Shown here: positions 7,791 through 16,630 of the stretch, in pieces | Layout: every line of letters begins with the position of its first letter | How positions within the stretch are numbered: position 1 is the first letter of the stretch | Position numbers and translations under genes: made by a program | Origin: Tolypothrix tenuis PCC 7101 | Lineage (GTDB): Bacteria; Cyanobacteriota; Cyanobacteriia; Cyanobacteriales; Nostocaceae | Length of the DNA stretch: 64,000 bases | Assembly: GCF_002368295.1 (NCBI RefSeq) | Contig: NZ_AP018248.1 | Span: forward strand, 4,744,500-4,808,499 | Reading direction: 5' to 3' | The notes under the pieces: generated by a model | Told to the model about the DNA's origin: nothing | Seen by the model: only the letters and a program-made list of their open reading frames with translations | The model's database searches: none

Positions 7791-9119
7791 ATGGCTAATG
7801 AATTAAATGTCAGCATTACTCCCCACCGGGAATTTATGCCTGCGGATACAGAGGCTCAAAAACTATTTCTGATGTTGAAGCTAAGACCAACAAAGGATGT
7901 AGCTGCTACTCGTCCTCCGACTACGTTTGCTTTTGTCATTGATACTAGTGGCTCAATGTATGAGGAAGTAGACGGAAGTAAAACCAAAATCGATGTTGTT
8001 ATCGAATCTTTGTTAGCTCTGGTGCGTTCTGGCAGATTAGGTGCAAGCGATCGCATTGCCATTATCCAGTTTGATGACTCAGCTTCCCAGATTATCGGCT
8101 TGACAAGCGCAACTCAAGTGAGCCAATTAGAAAATGCGATCGCCAAACTCCGCACTTTTTCAGGTGGTACTTGTATGGGTTTGGGTTTAGCTAGTGCTTT
8201 AAACGCACTAAGTAACCAAGATATGACCGTGCGACGTACTTTACTATTCACCGATGGGCAAACTTTTGACGAAGATCAATGTCGAGCGATCGCCTCAGAT
8301 TTTGCTGCCAATAACATCCCTATCACCGCTTTAGGGGTTGGGGGCTTTAACGAAGACTTACTTACTCATCTCAGCGATTCTACAGGTGGAAGTCTTTTAT
8401 ATATTGTTCCTGGAAAGGCTACAGGTACTCAGGTTTCCATTCAGGAACTACCCCAAAAAATTATAGAAGAATACAGCCAAGCACAACAAGAAGTCATCAC
8501 CAACCTATCTTTAAGAGTCAAATCCGTTCAAGGTGTAGAACTTACCCGCATTGTTCGTGCCTATCCTACTCAAGCAGAATTTCCCTTCACTCAAGCTCCT
8601 TATCCTATTGGTAATGCAGCCGCTAACGATGAAACAATCTTTATCCTCGAATTTAGCATGGCCAGTCGTCCTGCATCCCGTGTCCGTCTAGCTCAACTCG
8701 GCTTAACCTACGATGTTCCAGGACAAAAAATCAGAGGTGAATTTCCCCCGCAAAACTTAGTAGTGCAATTTATTGCTGGACAGGGAGGTGCAGCACAAGT
8801 TAATCAAGAAGTAATGGATTATCTGCAACAATGCAATATTTCCAACCTCGTTGGCCAAGCAACAAAAGTTGCTGAACGTGACCCTCAAAAAGCCGAAGAA
8901 TTACTAGAAACAGCACGCCGGATGACAGTCAGACTTGGTAATGATGAAATGACAGCATCTTTAAATGGCGCACAAGACGAATTACGTAAAACCCGCAAAA
9001 TTTCCGACGGAACTCGTAAAACCGTCAAGATGGGTGCCAAAGGTAAAACCGTCAAAATGGGCGGTGATCTTAACGATCAGTTTTCGGAAGATGAGATGCG
9101 TAAACTAACAGGAACGTAG
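7791..9119 (+). CDS. Soluble vWA-domain protein with Thr-rich phosphoacceptor-like tail
   Basis: ATG 7791 is preferred over ATG 7782 because AAGGA at 7778-7782 is correctly spaced for it. The product (MANELNVSIT...) is 442 residues without membrane segments. Its vWA domain occupies about residues 44-225 with MIDAS motifs DTSGSM (51-56), SGGTCMGLG and LLFTDGQTF. A beta-rich region follows, then a helical stretch (about 345-405), and a basic tail with two near-copies of a threonine motif, TRKTVKMG and GKTVKMG. Such short Thr motifs next to FHA, kinase and phosphatase genes are plausible phosphorylation sites read by the FHA protein; this is inference. It is 78 bp upstream of the FHA gene. Confidence 0.88.
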   Translation: MANELNVSITPHREFMPADTEAQKLFLMLKLRPTKDVAATRPPTTFAFVIDTSGSMYEEVDGSKTKIDVVIESLLALVRSGRLGASDRIAIIQFDDSASQIIGLTSATQVSQLENAIAKLRTFSGGTCMGLGLASALNALSNQDMTVRRTLLFTDGQTFDEDQCRAIASDFAANNIPITALGVGGFNEDLLTHLSDSTGGSLLYIVPGKATGTQVSIQELPQKIIEEYSQAQQEVITNLSLRVKSVQGVELTRIVRAYPTQAEFPFTQAPYPIGNAAANDETIFILEFSMASRPASRVRLAQLGLTYDVPGQKIRGEFPPQNLVVQFIAGQGGAAQVNQEVMDYLQQCNISNLVGQATKVAERDPQKAEELLETARRMTVRLGNDEMTASLNGAQDELRKTRKISDGTRKTVKMGAKGKTVKMGGDLNDQFSEDEMRKLTGT

Positions 9120-9197
9120 AAATTATAAATTTTTAGCTTTACAACTGAGAATGTCAATTTTTCTAACATCGTATTTGCAAATTAAGGAGCTATATCA

Positions 9198-9755
9198 ATG
9201 ATTACTTGTTCAGCCTGTGGCTATGATCAAAACCCAGATGGTGCAGAATTCTGTGATGCTTGTGGTTCAGAATTACAAGAAGTAGCAACAACTGTGATTC
9301 CCTCTTCACAAGCACCTACAGTTATCCAACCGCAAACACCACCACCACCACCACAAATACCCCAACCCAGCTACTCTAATCCAATACCTATTACCCCATC
9401 TTTTTCTACCAGCACAGCCACAACGGCCAGACTTATTGCTAAACAACCCAGTTCTCCAACACCAGAATTCTTTCTAGATAGCAATGCCATCGTTGGCATA
9501 TTTGACCCAGATATGGGGCCAGTTGATATTGACTTGGAATCATTCTCTGGTGGTGACACAGTTTCACGTAATCATGCGGAAGTCTACCAAGAAGCGGGAG
9601 TCTGGAAAATTAAGGATCTTGGTTCTACAAACGGTATTTTCATCAAACCTGCTGGTCAAACCCGCTTTGCAGCCAGAATTACTTTACCTGAAACCTTAAA
9701 TTCAGGAGATGAAATTGCTTTCGGTAAAGTGCGGTTCCTTTTCCAAAGTCCTTGA
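9198..9755 (+). CDS. Zinc-ribbon FHA-domain protein
   Basis: The product has 185 residues. The N-terminal zinc ribbon has Cys4, Cys7, Cys19 and Cys22 (CSACGY ... FCDACG). A Pro-rich linker (residues about 35-75) includes a run of seven prolines. The FHA domain (about 78-185) keeps the phosphothreonine-binding residues: Ser123-Arg124 with His126 in SRNHA, and Asn145-Gly146 in LGSTNGIF. It should therefore read phosphothreonine proteins, the likely writers and erasers being the kinase at 12517 and the phosphatase at 9884. AAGGAGC at 9184-9190 is a good ribosome-binding site about 7 bp before ATG 9198. No truncation seen. Confidence 0.92.
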   Translation: MITCSACGYDQNPDGAEFCDACGSELQEVATTVIPSSQAPTVIQPQTPPPPPQIPQPSYSNPIPITPSFSTSTATTARLIAKQPSSPTPEFFLDSNAIVGIFDPDMGPVDIDLESFSGGDTVSRNHAEVYQEAGVWKIKDLGSTNGIFIKPAGQTRFAARITLPETLNSGDEIAFGKVRFLFQSP

Positions 9756-9787
9756 ACTTCATAGAACTTAGGAAAACATTACTGCTT

Positions 9788-9821
9788 GGAGTAGGTTTAA
9801 GTATCTCCAAAAGCCTGCTCC
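9788..9821 (+). other. RNA hairpin between FHA and PP2C genes
   Basis: GGAGTAGGTTT (9788-9798) can pair with AAGCCTGCTCC (9811-9821) to give an 11-bp stem with two G-U pairs and a 12-nt loop. No T-run follows, so it is not a standard intrinsic terminator. It lies in a 128-bp gap and could be a processing or partial termination element that separates expression of the vWA/FHA genes from PP2C and downstream genes. Confidence 0.4.
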
Positions 9822-9883
9822 ATCCAAATCTATAAGCAAAAACGTATAAATCCTGTTAGTTAATTTTTAATTCCCAACCGAAT

Positions 9884-11722
9884 ATGAACTCACTTTCCAA
9901 TGACACAATTAACAGTTTAGTAATCCAAAAAAATAGCAGCTTATCAATAGAGAATTTTCAAGTAGAAATTTTAGCATATCTAGGACAATTTACGTCCGAT
10001 GTCTACTATTTTCAAGTCAACATTTTACCAACAGATACTAACATCACATCTTGTAAATTAGGCTTACTGCGAATAGGCTCAATTGAAGGTGGACTTAGCC
10101 GAGAACTAAAACTAAGAGAAGCACTCGCTGATTATAAATTAGTTGCTCCCCTTCTAGCTCAGATTATGGTTGATTCTGCAATTATTAATCTTCATCCACC
10201 TGACAGCGAAAATTCACCCAATCTCGAAAAACAAGAGTATCAAGAGCATAAAATAGAGTCTGATGAAGAAAATCATCAACATGGAATAGAGGCAAATATT
10301 ACAAAAGAAAATACTGAGTCATCTGCCCCAGAATTATTAACTACATCTATTGATATAGATAATGAATCAGACTACCTCGAAGAAGAATACTATGAGGAGC
10401 AGGAGATTATTCCTAACTTATCTACACAAAAATTGCTTCTACTTAATTATCTTCCTGATGAAACAAAGACTTTAGAAAATTGGCTAAAAGCCGAACATTC
10501 CTTAGAAGAATCTATATTTTTAGCTAGTCAAGTCTGTCAATTTTTGCGCTATGTGCATCAACAAAACTGGTGTCTTGTTTGCGTTCTACCCCAACTTATT
10601 GAAATGGCAACTCCCATCCAGTTTTTTGATCTCACTAGTGCTTACCCTGTAGGTGAAACCCTCACTTCTGGCTTATTAGGAGATTATTGTGCTCCTGAAT
10701 TAGCCTATGACAAAAATCCCGTCAATGAATTGATGAGTAGTTATACTGTTGCTGCATTGCTATATCATGCTATTCATAAACAACCTATACAATTAGAACA
10801 GTCAATAGACATCAAAATTAACCCCATTCCTCGGATTTATCAACTTCTCAAGATTAGTCTCTCTCCCATTCCCGAAGAAAGATTTCCTCTCTCCCAACTG
10901 TTAGGGAATTTAGTTGAAACTCGTCAAGCAATTAATACACCTAAAATTCAGTGGCAAATTGCTAGTTCTTCCACTGTAGGATTGTCAACCAAACGTTTAC
11001 AAAATGAAGACAATTATGGAGTTAGACAACAGCAATTAAGCAATGCAGAAACAATGATATTAGGAGTAGTTGCCGATGGTATGGGTGGTATGGCTCAGGG
11101 AGAATTAGCCAGTAAATTAGCTGTAAAAACATTTTTAGAAGAACCTATACCTACTGATTTTAAAACTATAGATCAACGGAATGAATGGTTAATTTCACTA
11201 TTTCAAAAAGCCAACGAGTCTGTAGCCGACCAAGTCAAAGATGGAGGAACTACACTCAGTGTAATTTTAGCTGTTGCCAAACAATTAATGATAGCTCATG
11301 TAGGAGATAGCCGTATTTACTTACTACGACAAGGCGAAATCCGCCAAATCAGTGAAGATCACTCCCTTGTTGCTTTGTTAGTTGCTAGTGGACAAATCAC
11401 ACAAGAAGAAAGTTTAGAACATCCAGACCGAAATGTGCTTACTAAATCTATTGGTTCAAAACGAAGATTAAGTGACGGCTATGTGCAGAATTTAAAAAAT
11501 ATAACTGAGGAATTATCAATCAATTTAGAAAATGGAGATATCTTGCTACTTTGTTCTGATGGAGTTTGGGATTTAGTTCCTACAAACGAATTAGCCGAAT
11601 TTTTTAATACGCATCAAGATTTACAGTCTGGTGTTGACCACACTATTAATAAGGTACTTGAGCGTGGTGCATCTGATAACGCTACTCTTTTAACATTGCA
11701 GTATCGTATTGATAAATTCTGA
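9884..11722 (+). CDS. PP2C-type Ser/Thr phosphatase with degenerate kinase-like N-terminus
   Basis: The product has 612 residues. The C-terminal domain (about 365-612) has the PP2C metal-binding and core motifs: NEDNYGV, VADGMGGMAQGE, GGTTLSV, AHVGDSRIYLL, LLCSDGVWDL and GASDNATLL. It should hydrolyse phospho-Ser/Thr using Mn/Mg. The N-terminal half contains a strongly acidic insert (about 105-180) and a segment resembling a protein-kinase C-lobe (DYCAPELAYDKNP, SSYTVAALLYHAI, PEERFPLSQLLG) without HRD or DFG, so it is probably a pseudokinase scaffold. It is presumably the eraser for the kinase at 12517 in the same cluster. The pseudokinase reading is by motif order only. Confidence 0.92.
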   Translation: MNSLSNDTINSLVIQKNSSLSIENFQVEILAYLGQFTSDVYYFQVNILPTDTNITSCKLGLLRIGSIEGGLSRELKLREALADYKLVAPLLAQIMVDSAIINLHPPDSENSPNLEKQEYQEHKIESDEENHQHGIEANITKENTESSAPELLTTSIDIDNESDYLEEEYYEEQEIIPNLSTQKLLLLNYLPDETKTLENWLKAEHSLEESIFLASQVCQFLRYVHQQNWCLVCVLPQLIEMATPIQFFDLTSAYPVGETLTSGLLGDYCAPELAYDKNPVNELMSSYTVAALLYHAIHKQPIQLEQSIDIKINPIPRIYQLLKISLSPIPEERFPLSQLLGNLVETRQAINTPKIQWQIASSSTVGLSTKRLQNEDNYGVRQQQLSNAETMILGVVADGMGGMAQGELASKLAVKTFLEEPIPTDFKTIDQRNEWLISLFQKANESVADQVKDGGTTLSVILAVAKQLMIAHVGDSRIYLLRQGEIRQISEDHSLVALLVASGQITQEESLEHPDRNVLTKSIGSKRRLSDGYVQNLKNITEELSINLENGDILLLCSDGVWDLVPTNELAEFFNTHQDLQSGVDHTINKVLERGASDNATLLTLQYRIDKF

Positions 11723-11831
11723 CTCAATATATAAATTATAATTTACTAACTAAATTATGATTTGACTGCGATTATTAACCAGTTCATTACTGGCATATTT
11801 ATCATCATTTTCACAAATTGGAGAAAATATA

Positions 11832-12101
11832 ATGATATCTAAAACAACCAAAAATGGATTTTTAAAATTAACCACTTCTACTGGAAGCAAACTTTTTAAA
11901 CTATTATTTTTTTTCGGCTTTTTGGGCTTGACATTACAAATTACTGATAGTTCTTATTTGCAACAACAATGTCGTCAACAATCAAGTCAAAATCAACAGT
12001 CTTGGAACTGTTCGATAGTTTCTCCTTTGAGTGGTGGTTTGGGTTCAAATTTTAATTTTACACCCAGAGTCATCTCTTATGGATTGTTTATACCAATCTA
12101 A
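11832..12101 (+). CDS. Small single-helix membrane or exported protein, unknown
   Basis: The product has 89 residues, from ATG 11832 preceded by GGAGA at 11820-11824. One hydrophobic helix (about 22-41, KLLFFFGFLGLTLQIT) is followed by a Gln/Ser/Asn-rich segment with two cysteines (QQQCRQQ and WNCSIV) and a Gly-rich end. It is not recognised. The 3' end overlaps the next gene's proposed start (12079) by 23 bp in another frame, suggesting translational coupling. A frameshift joining the two frames into one longer protein cannot be excluded. Confidence 0.5.
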   Translation: MISKTTKNGFLKLTTSTGSKLFKLLFFFGFLGLTLQITDSSYLQQQCRQQSSQNQQSWNCSIVSPLSGGLGSNFNFTPRVISYGLFIPI

Positions 12102-12492
12102 ATTCACTAGAAAAAATAATTTTTCATCTATTTCAAACGCGTTTTTGAGTAAATTAGATAATCTTTATCAAGACTTGGAAAAGCATTATCATCCAACCAG
12201 TAAGAAAATTAAGGGTTCAATAGAGGTAAAATTTCATAAAAACTTATTTTCACCCATTGGTTACTACTCAGATTCAAAAGATTGTAAAATTGTATGGATG
12301 TATTTGTCAAACTCTGATGGTCGTGAATACCCAGCATTTCATATAGGTGCTCAAGATTTAATGGATGATACTGACAAACACTTTGAGCATTTATGGCAAG
12401 AGGCAGGTGCATTACTAATTAGAGTAACCAAAGATCCTGCTAGCAGTCTTAATGAAATAAATAAAATACGTTCTTCTTCAAGCCAAACCTAA
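12079..12492 (+). CDS. Hypothetical protein in the phospho-signalling cluster
   Basis: The product has 137 residues from ATG 12079 (MDCLYQSKFTRKN). The frame is open back to a GTG at 12031, but that start would place it deeper inside the preceding gene. The protein is soluble, with a mixed alpha/beta look: a helical start (SNAFLSKLDNLYQDLEKHYH) and a Trp/Tyr-containing core (CKIVWMYLSNSDGREYPAFH). No family is recognised. It is 24 bp upstream of the kinase gene and is probably cotranscribed with it. The start choice and the possibility of fusion with the preceding frame are both unsettled. Confidence 0.5.
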   Translation: MDCLYQSKFTRKNNFSSISNAFLSKLDNLYQDLEKHYHPTSKKIKGSIEVKFHKNLFSPIGYYSDSKDCKIVWMYLSNSDGREYPAFHIGAQDLMDDTDKHFEHLWQEAGALLIRVTKDPASSLNEINKIRSSSSQT

Positions 12493-12516
12493 AATTAGAA
12501 GACTGGTTGTAACCAA

Positions 12517-14622
12517 ATGTCTATTCAATGTCCAGCTTGTTTTACAGAAAATGTTGACAATGTAGTTACCTGTATTTCCTGCGGTAACATCCTAAGTTCT
12601 ACTACTGCAAGTCCATCTGCTCTCCAACCTGATACGTTACTAAAACAAGGAAAATATAAGATAGAAAAAGTATTAGGAAAAGGTGGATTTGGGATTACAT
12701 ATAAAGGCATTTATGTACAGAATTCTGCTCCTATTGCCATCAAAGAACTTTGGCCAGAAGGTGCTGCTAGACAAGGAAATAAAGTATTTTGGCCTATTTC
12801 GCTTGCGCCCGTTGATCGACAAAAACAAATTACAGAATTTCAAAATGAAGCTAGTAATGTCCAGAAATGTGTTCATACTCATATTGTCAAAGTTTATGAT
12901 TGGTTTCAAGAGAATGATACTGCATACATGGTAATGGATTTACTCACTGGTAAATCATTAGACCAGATATTAAAAGAAGAAGGAATTCTAGAAGAGAATC
13001 GGGTAAAGCATTATTTTTTACAACTTGCAGAGGCTTTAAAAATTATTCATGCGAATAACTTACTTCATAGAGATATCAAACCAGAGAATATTATAATCGT
13101 ACATCCAGATAGAGCCGTATTAATTGATTTTGGTGCAGCTAGAGAATTTATTGCTGGTCAAACTGCACGCATGACTGGGATATTAACAGCCGAGTATGCT
13201 CCTTATGAACAATATATCAAAAATAATAAACGCTTTCCAGCAACAGATTTTTATGCTTTGTGTGCATCGGTTTATGAATTATTAACTGGACAATTACCAG
13301 TAAACTCAGCAGAAAGAGCAGGCGCTTTATCTAGTAAAAATCCAGACCCATTTGTTTCACCTCGAAAATTTAATTCTAACCTGAGTCCTTTAATTGAAAA
13401 AGTTATTATTACAGGAATGCAGTTTAGAGCTGAAGACCGATTTCAAACTGCTGATGAATTGATTGATGCTTTGAATGGTAAATTTATATCACCTATTCAC
13501 AAAAGAGCGCATGAGTTAGTTAAACAAGGAAAATTGTTTGATGCTGTTCAAGCTTATGAAAAATTACTCAACAATGAACCTAATAATGGAGAAGCTAAGG
13601 TTGAATTAGCTTTAGTGCAAATGTATATTGATGATAGAAAAGCAGAGGTAGCTGCTCAAAAAGCAATTCAATTACAACAAAAAGATGGTAGAGGATATGG
13701 AGTTTTAGGACTTGTCAATTGCCGCAGAGCAAATTGGACAGAAGCTGTAAAATATTTACAACAAGCAGCTAACCTAGCTCCCCAAGAACACTGGATACAA
13801 GCTAATCTAGCTTGGGCGTTAGGTAAGTCTGGTAATTGGCAACAAGCTGAAATGGCTGTAAATAATGCGCTATCCATAGATGTTAATTGTGCTTTTGCTT
13901 TAAGCTTACAAGCATGGATATATGTTAAACAACAACAATGGAAGCCAGCAGTCCGTGCTGCTACGCAAGCAGTTTTCAAGTTAAAGCAAACGCCATTAAG
14001 TAACTCTAAAGAATCACAACTATGGGTTTATCCTTACTTAATTTTTGCCTTAGAAAAAGCAGTAATTACTCAACAAGCTAATGATGTAGACAGACGTATT
14101 CAAGAATTTATTACTCAAGTACCTGATAGCCCTGTGGCTTGGGGTTTAAGAGGTTGGAAAAAGGCAAAGTACGGTCTATGGACTGATGCTCTCTCCAGTT
14201 TTGAACAAGCAAGCCGTCAAACACAAGTCCCTAGTTGGATATTAATAAATTATGGAATCACTCAAGAACATCTGCAAAATTTTCAAGGCGCTATCCAAGT
14301 TTATGAAGTTTACACTCAAAAATTTCGACCCCATGCCTTTGTTTGCTTTCGTCTAGGTACTTTGTACGGGAAGTTAGGGCAATGGTCGCAAGCACAGATA
14401 CATCTAGAAAAAGCAATTCATTTAAATAGAAATTATGCACAAGCATATCATAACTTAGGTTGGGTTTTACTACATATTAAAAATTCAGATAGTCAAGTAG
14501 AGTACTTTCGCGAAATGTTATCAGCTTATCGCAAAGCCAATGAACTTTATACACAGCAACAAAAACATTCTTTAGCCGCATGTATTAAACAAGCTTTCCA
14601 ATTGGTTGGTATGAATATTTAA
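12517..14622 (+). CDS. Zinc-ribbon Ser/Thr protein kinase with C-terminal TPR repeats
   Basis: The product has 701 residues. An N-terminal zinc ribbon (Cys5, Cys8, Cys19, Cys22) is followed by a complete Hanks-type kinase domain (about 46-315): glycine loop GKGGFGITYKG, catalytic Lys76 in IAIKE, Glu111, HRDIKPEN (184-191) and IDFGAARE (DFG 204-206), with an activation loop containing TARMTG. The rest (about 325-690) is TPR repeats of the A/Y-x-NLG and AQAYHNLGWVLL type. It should phosphorylate Ser/Thr on proteins recruited through the TPRs. There is no transmembrane segment, so it is cytosolic. The next gene, sigma-like, starts 5 bp after its stop, which ties the phospho-switch to the downstream genes. 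Confidence 0.93.
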   Translation: MSIQCPACFTENVDNVVTCISCGNILSSTTASPSALQPDTLLKQGKYKIEKVLGKGGFGITYKGIYVQNSAPIAIKELWPEGAARQGNKVFWPISLAPVDRQKQITEFQNEASNVQKCVHTHIVKVYDWFQENDTAYMVMDLLTGKSLDQILKEEGILEENRVKHYFLQLAEALKIIHANNLLHRDIKPENIIIVHPDRAVLIDFGAAREFIAGQTARMTGILTAEYAPYEQYIKNNKRFPATDFYALCASVYELLTGQLPVNSAERAGALSSKNPDPFVSPRKFNSNLSPLIEKVIITGMQFRAEDRFQTADELIDALNGKFISPIHKRAHELVKQGKLFDAVQAYEKLLNNEPNNGEAKVELALVQMYIDDRKAEVAAQKAIQLQQKDGRGYGVLGLVNCRRANWTEAVKYLQQAANLAPQEHWIQANLAWALGKSGNWQQAEMAVNNALSIDVNCAFALSLQAWIYVKQQQWKPAVRAATQAVFKLKQTPLSNSKESQLWVYPYLIFALEKAVITQQANDVDRRIQEFITQVPDSPVAWGLRGWKKAKYGLWTDALSSFEQASRQTQVPSWILINYGITQEHLQNFQGAIQVYEVYTQKFRPHAFVCFRLGTLYGKLGQWSQAQIHLEKAIHLNRNYAQAYHNLGWVLLHIKNSDSQVEYFREMLSAYRKANELYTQQQKHSLAACIKQAFQLVGMNI

Positions 14623-14627
14623 ACTCT

Positions 14628-15644
14628 ATGATAAAAGTACTACAACAGTTTTCAGACGGTACCCCAGAAGATCAGTACCTCTGTCAATTGATTACGGAAA
14701 TTTTTAATTCGCCAGAGACCAGTCCTATATACCGCAAAGCATTGAGCAGAATCATAATCAAAGTTCAAAATTTTCCAGGTCTGTTAAAATCGTCTCACAA
14801 TAATTATCTATCTGCTCTAAACCTAACTTGGGAATGGCTGGCTAAAAATATTAAAAACTTTGAGCCACAACCACCCTCAATTCAAAAAAGCTTGTTAAAG
14901 TGGATTAATGGTTATCTGTATTGGAGAATTAAAGACCTAGATTCCTCAGACTTTTCTTATATTCCTCTAGATAAACAAATTCCAGGAAGTGAAATAGCTG
15001 AAGAGAAAACAACCTTTGCTGATTTAGTTTCAAACAATAACTCTAGTTCTGCTGAAATCAAACGTCGCAGAGATACAGGCGATCCGGATGGGATTGATAT
15101 TTATATCCGCCAATTACAGGAGAAGAAAACTCAGAGGATTGGCTTAGAATTAGAACTTTACATTGAGCAAGATCCAAAAGGGAAATTACGCAGGTGTCAT
15201 CCTAGAGGATGTGAACTATGCAACTGTCAATTGCTAGCGCAACGATTAATATTAAAAGAGCCTCCAGACGAATTTAAAACACTTGCTGAAAATCTTAGCA
15301 TTCCCTACCAAACACTTTATTCTAGATGGACAAGAGAATGTAAAGTTTTATTATTTCAAATCGGGCTAGAAATTGGATATATCCCAAAACGCTTAAAACA
15401 TTATATCAAAGAAGATCCAGATAGTTTATTAAAAAATACTTTTAAGTATGCGCCTGCTTGTAATGCCCAGTTTTTAGCTATGCAACTATTACCTGAATTT
15501 CAAAATTCACCAGCCTCTTTTAAGCAAATTACTTTAGGTTTTAATGACAAAGGAATCAACGTTACATCTAAACAAGTTCAAGATTATTGGGAAAAGAAGT
15601 GTTTGCCTTTATTAAGTAAAATAAATGTAAATCTGCAAAAATAA
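14628..15644 (+). CDS. Sigma-70-like protein with duplicated C-terminal module
   Basis: The product has 338 residues. The N-terminal half resembles cyanobacterial sigma-70-family-like proteins found next to DUF1822 genes (LNLTWEWLAKNI, LLKWINGYLYWRIKDL). The C-terminal half contains two related modules: one at about 183-255 (QDPKGKLRRCHPRGCELCNC ... LAQRL ... TLYSRWTRECKVLLFQIGLE) and one at about 262-335 (EDPDSLLKNTFKYAPACNAQ ... LAMQL ... QVQDYWEKKCLPLLSKINV). The first has a CxxxxCxxCxC cluster that could bind a metal; the second keeps only one of those cysteines. The helix-turn-helix-like QTLYSRW segment may bind DNA. It may be a regulator of the operon rather than a housekeeping sigma factor. 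It is 5 bp after the kinase gene and 21 bp before the DUF1822 gene. Confidence 0.7.
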   Translation: MIKVLQQFSDGTPEDQYLCQLITEIFNSPETSPIYRKALSRIIIKVQNFPGLLKSSHNNYLSALNLTWEWLAKNIKNFEPQPPSIQKSLLKWINGYLYWRIKDLDSSDFSYIPLDKQIPGSEIAEEKTTFADLVSNNNSSSAEIKRRRDTGDPDGIDIYIRQLQEKKTQRIGLELELYIEQDPKGKLRRCHPRGCELCNCQLLAQRLILKEPPDEFKTLAENLSIPYQTLYSRWTRECKVLLFQIGLEIGYIPKRLKHYIKEDPDSLLKNTFKYAPACNAQFLAMQLLPEFQNSPASFKQITLGFNDKGINVTSKQVQDYWEKKCLPLLSKINVNLQK

Positions 15645-15665
15645 ATTTAACTATTAAATATATCT

Positions 15666-16607
15666 ATGCTTAATCTTAATACCAAACTAATTAGCATTCC
15701 AATTGATATAAAAGCCCAACTTTTGGCAAGTGAATTCGCTGCCGAACAATCAACTGTTCAGAAGGGCAGAAAAGTGTATTTTAATACCCTAGCAGTCTAC
15801 GCAGTTCATTGTTACTTAAAGTGGTTACAAATCCCAACAGATTTAGAGGAAAGTGAAAGTTGGCATCCCATTCTACAGTCTAGCTACGATGTTGCAGATC
15901 TTGTTATTCCTAATTTGGGTAAATTAGAGTGTCGCCCGGTTTTTCATGAGGATTTGCCAGGAGCAATCACCATACCACCAAGCGCAAGAGAAGATCGTAT
16001 TGGCTGTGTTGCAGTTTTGTTTAGGGATAGACTACTTAACCAAGTAGAATTACTCGGCTTTTTGCCACCTTTGGATTCGGCTGACTTACCGGAAGCAATT
16101 CCCATCAAAGATTTTCGCTCAGTTGAGAGTCTCATAGATTATCTTAACGAGATTGAATCAAGTTTGAGCTTAACACAGGAGTTTGAGCAAATTCGGATTA
16201 GCAGAGATTGGTTGCAAGGTAGATTTGGAGAAAATTGGCAACCGGAGCAAGAACTAATTGCAGGTCGTCGCAGTAATAATGAACGTCTGATAGAAGAGAT
16301 TACTCGGGTAAAATTAATCAATCTTGCAGAAAATATTGTTGCTTTATTAGTATCAGTAATATCAGAAACTGACAATAAATTTCATATTATGTTTCGGCTC
16401 TACCCAGCCGGACAAGCATTTACACTTCCCACTGGTTTGAAACTAAATGTATTTGATGATGAAGATGGAGAACTAATTGAGCAGGAAGAAGCGGGACAAG
16501 CTGATAACTATATTCAGATAGAACTACTGGAGGCAGAACCTGGGTTTTGTGTGAGTGTTCAGCTATCATTGGGCGAAGTCAGCTTCACAGAATATTTTGT
16601 GGTTTAA
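15666..16607 (+). CDS. DUF1822 family protein
   Basis: The product has 313 residues and is soluble. Features typical of the cyanobacterial DUF1822 family are IDIKAQLLASEFAAEQ near the N-terminus, FNTLAVYAVHCYLKWLQIPT, a stretch resembling LPNLGKLECRPV, a region with VLFRDRLLNQVELLGFLPP, and a conserved LSLTQEFEQIRISRDWLQGRF. The function of DUF1822 is unknown. From general knowledge of cyanobacterial genomes it usually lies between a sigma-like gene and a CHAT- or CHASE2-containing gene, as here. The C-terminal 80 residues are beta-rich (FRLYPAGQAFTLPTGLKLNV ... LLEAEPGFCVSVQLSLGE). It probably acts together with the CHAT-NACHT protein 23 bp downstream. Confidence 0.85.
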   Translation: MLNLNTKLISIPIDIKAQLLASEFAAEQSTVQKGRKVYFNTLAVYAVHCYLKWLQIPTDLEESESWHPILQSSYDVADLVIPNLGKLECRPVFHEDLPGAITIPPSAREDRIGCVAVLFRDRLLNQVELLGFLPPLDSADLPEAIPIKDFRSVESLIDYLNEIESSLSLTQEFEQIRISRDWLQGRFGENWQPEQELIAGRRSNNERLIEEITRVKLINLAENIVALLVSVISETDNKFHIMFRLYPAGQAFTLPTGLKLNVFDDEDGELIEQEEAGQADNYIQIELLEAEPGFCVSVQLSLGEVSFTEYFVV

Positions 16608-16630
16608 GTCAACATCTACAGAATTGATTT

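Noticed and set aside
14628..15644. Bona fide housekeeping sigma factor
   Set aside because: It lacks a recognisable region 2.4/4.2 of sigma-70 in normal spacing and carries the duplicated Cys module instead; called sigma-like only.
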